Assembly (NCBI GenBank): GCA_945901855.1
Contig: CAMDLT010000008.1
Coordinates: 40,743 to 104,742 of the forward strand
From: Asaia bogorensis
GTDB lineage: Bacteria; Pseudomonadota; Alphaproteobacteria; CACIAM-22H2
Length of the DNA: 64,000 nt
Direction: 5' to 3'
Below are positions 63,793 through 64,000 of this stretch, piece by piece (within the stretch, counting starts at the first letter, position 1; each line of letters starts with the position of its first letter). A program made the translations under genes and the position numbers. Under the pieces are notes generated by a model that saw only the letters and a program-made list of their open reading frames with translations, searched no databases and was not told the origin of the DNA.

Positions 63793-64000
63793 GACGAAAC
63801 ACTGCCCAAGGTTTATTCCCTCGAATCGATACGCTCTAATACAGTAGTATACACTCTAACGCTCCCAATTCGGTGAAGCGAGTCTGCTCATTGAAATAAC
63901 TGACACTTAGATATCGTCCGTGGCTGTGTTGCCGCAGCTTTTGCAATAGAATTCGCAAATTGCACAACGCGTCGACGACTGTGCGCAATCGATCGATAGA
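63793..64000. other. Intergenic sequence at the right edge
   Basis: 208 bases with no gene start visible. AT-richer than average. It contains a near-repeated motif CGCTCTAATAC / ACACTCTAACG around 63831-63861 and an imperfect inverted repeat TTGCACA / TGTGCGCAA at about 63959-63987. It probably holds the upstream region of the DUF2336 gene and of a gene beyond the window. Confidence 0.4.

Overview
The window is GC-rich chromosomal DNA of an alphaproteobacterium, most likely of the Rhodospirillales type. The evidence is the gene order and the families: a MucR/Ros regulator, CckA, OlsB/OlsA, DUF3576 and DUF2336 proteins, TorF-like and general porins, and the syntenies miaB-phoH-ybeY-corC-lnt-HTH-metK-trmB, rimP-nusA-ylxR-infB and folC-accD-trpA-trpB-trpF-pyrF. 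Genes are very tightly packed. Stop/start overlaps (ATGA, GTGA, TTGA) are the rule, and GTG or TTG starts are common. I see no tRNA, rRNA, CRISPR or insertion sequence.

Layout. 1-4.6 kb (minus): lipoprotein DUF3576, a TPR/O-GlcNAc-transferase-like protein, and leuS running off the left edge. 4.9-13.0 kb: a major porin with its terminator, YggS/PipY, an uncharacterised Pro/Ala-rich protein, LolA, an alpha/beta hydrolase, a TorF-type porin, then a coupled trio (degenerate response regulator, metallo-beta-lactamase-fold hydrolase, methyltransferase). 13.0-24.9 kb (minus): eleven genes that look like one operon, in order a VanX-like D,D-dipeptidase, two GT4 glycosyltransferases, a histidine phosphatase, a MurG-like glycosyltransferase, a polysaccharide deacetylase, a small membrane protein and a complete Dpp/Opp-type ABC importer. 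24.9-36.7 kb (plus): tsaB-rimI, mucR, fur-olsB-olsA, then miaB-phoH-ybeY-corC-lnt, an HTH regulator, metK and trmB. 36.7-44.2 kb: a minus-strand aromatic set (AroQ protein with degenerate extension, hisC, tyrA), metX-metW, a DMT transporter and a large TPR lipoprotein. 44.3-50.4 kb: rimP-nusA-ylxR-infB with a clear sigma-70 promoter and a leader terminator, followed by a histidine phosphatase. 50.4-53.7 kb: an AT-richer island with a single large RloC/PrrC-like ATPase and a short 22-bp tandem repeat. 53.7-61.3 kb (minus): cckA, folC, accD, trpA, trpB, trpF, pyrF. 61.4-63.8 kb: pgk and a DUF2336 protein.

How it works together. Most of the window is housekeeping: translation, tRNA modification, amino-acid, pyrimidine and SAM synthesis, and envelope lipids. 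The two parts worth most attention are the 13.0-24.9 kb operon, which joins glycan enzymes and a D,D-dipeptidase to a peptide-type ABC importer and may be a cell-wall-fragment handling system (inference), and the solitary RloC-like ATPase, a probable horizontally acquired anti-phage gene. Several terminators sit in unusual places: one just ahead of rimP, and two inside the 5' coding ends of the following genes (trmB and a histidine phosphatase).
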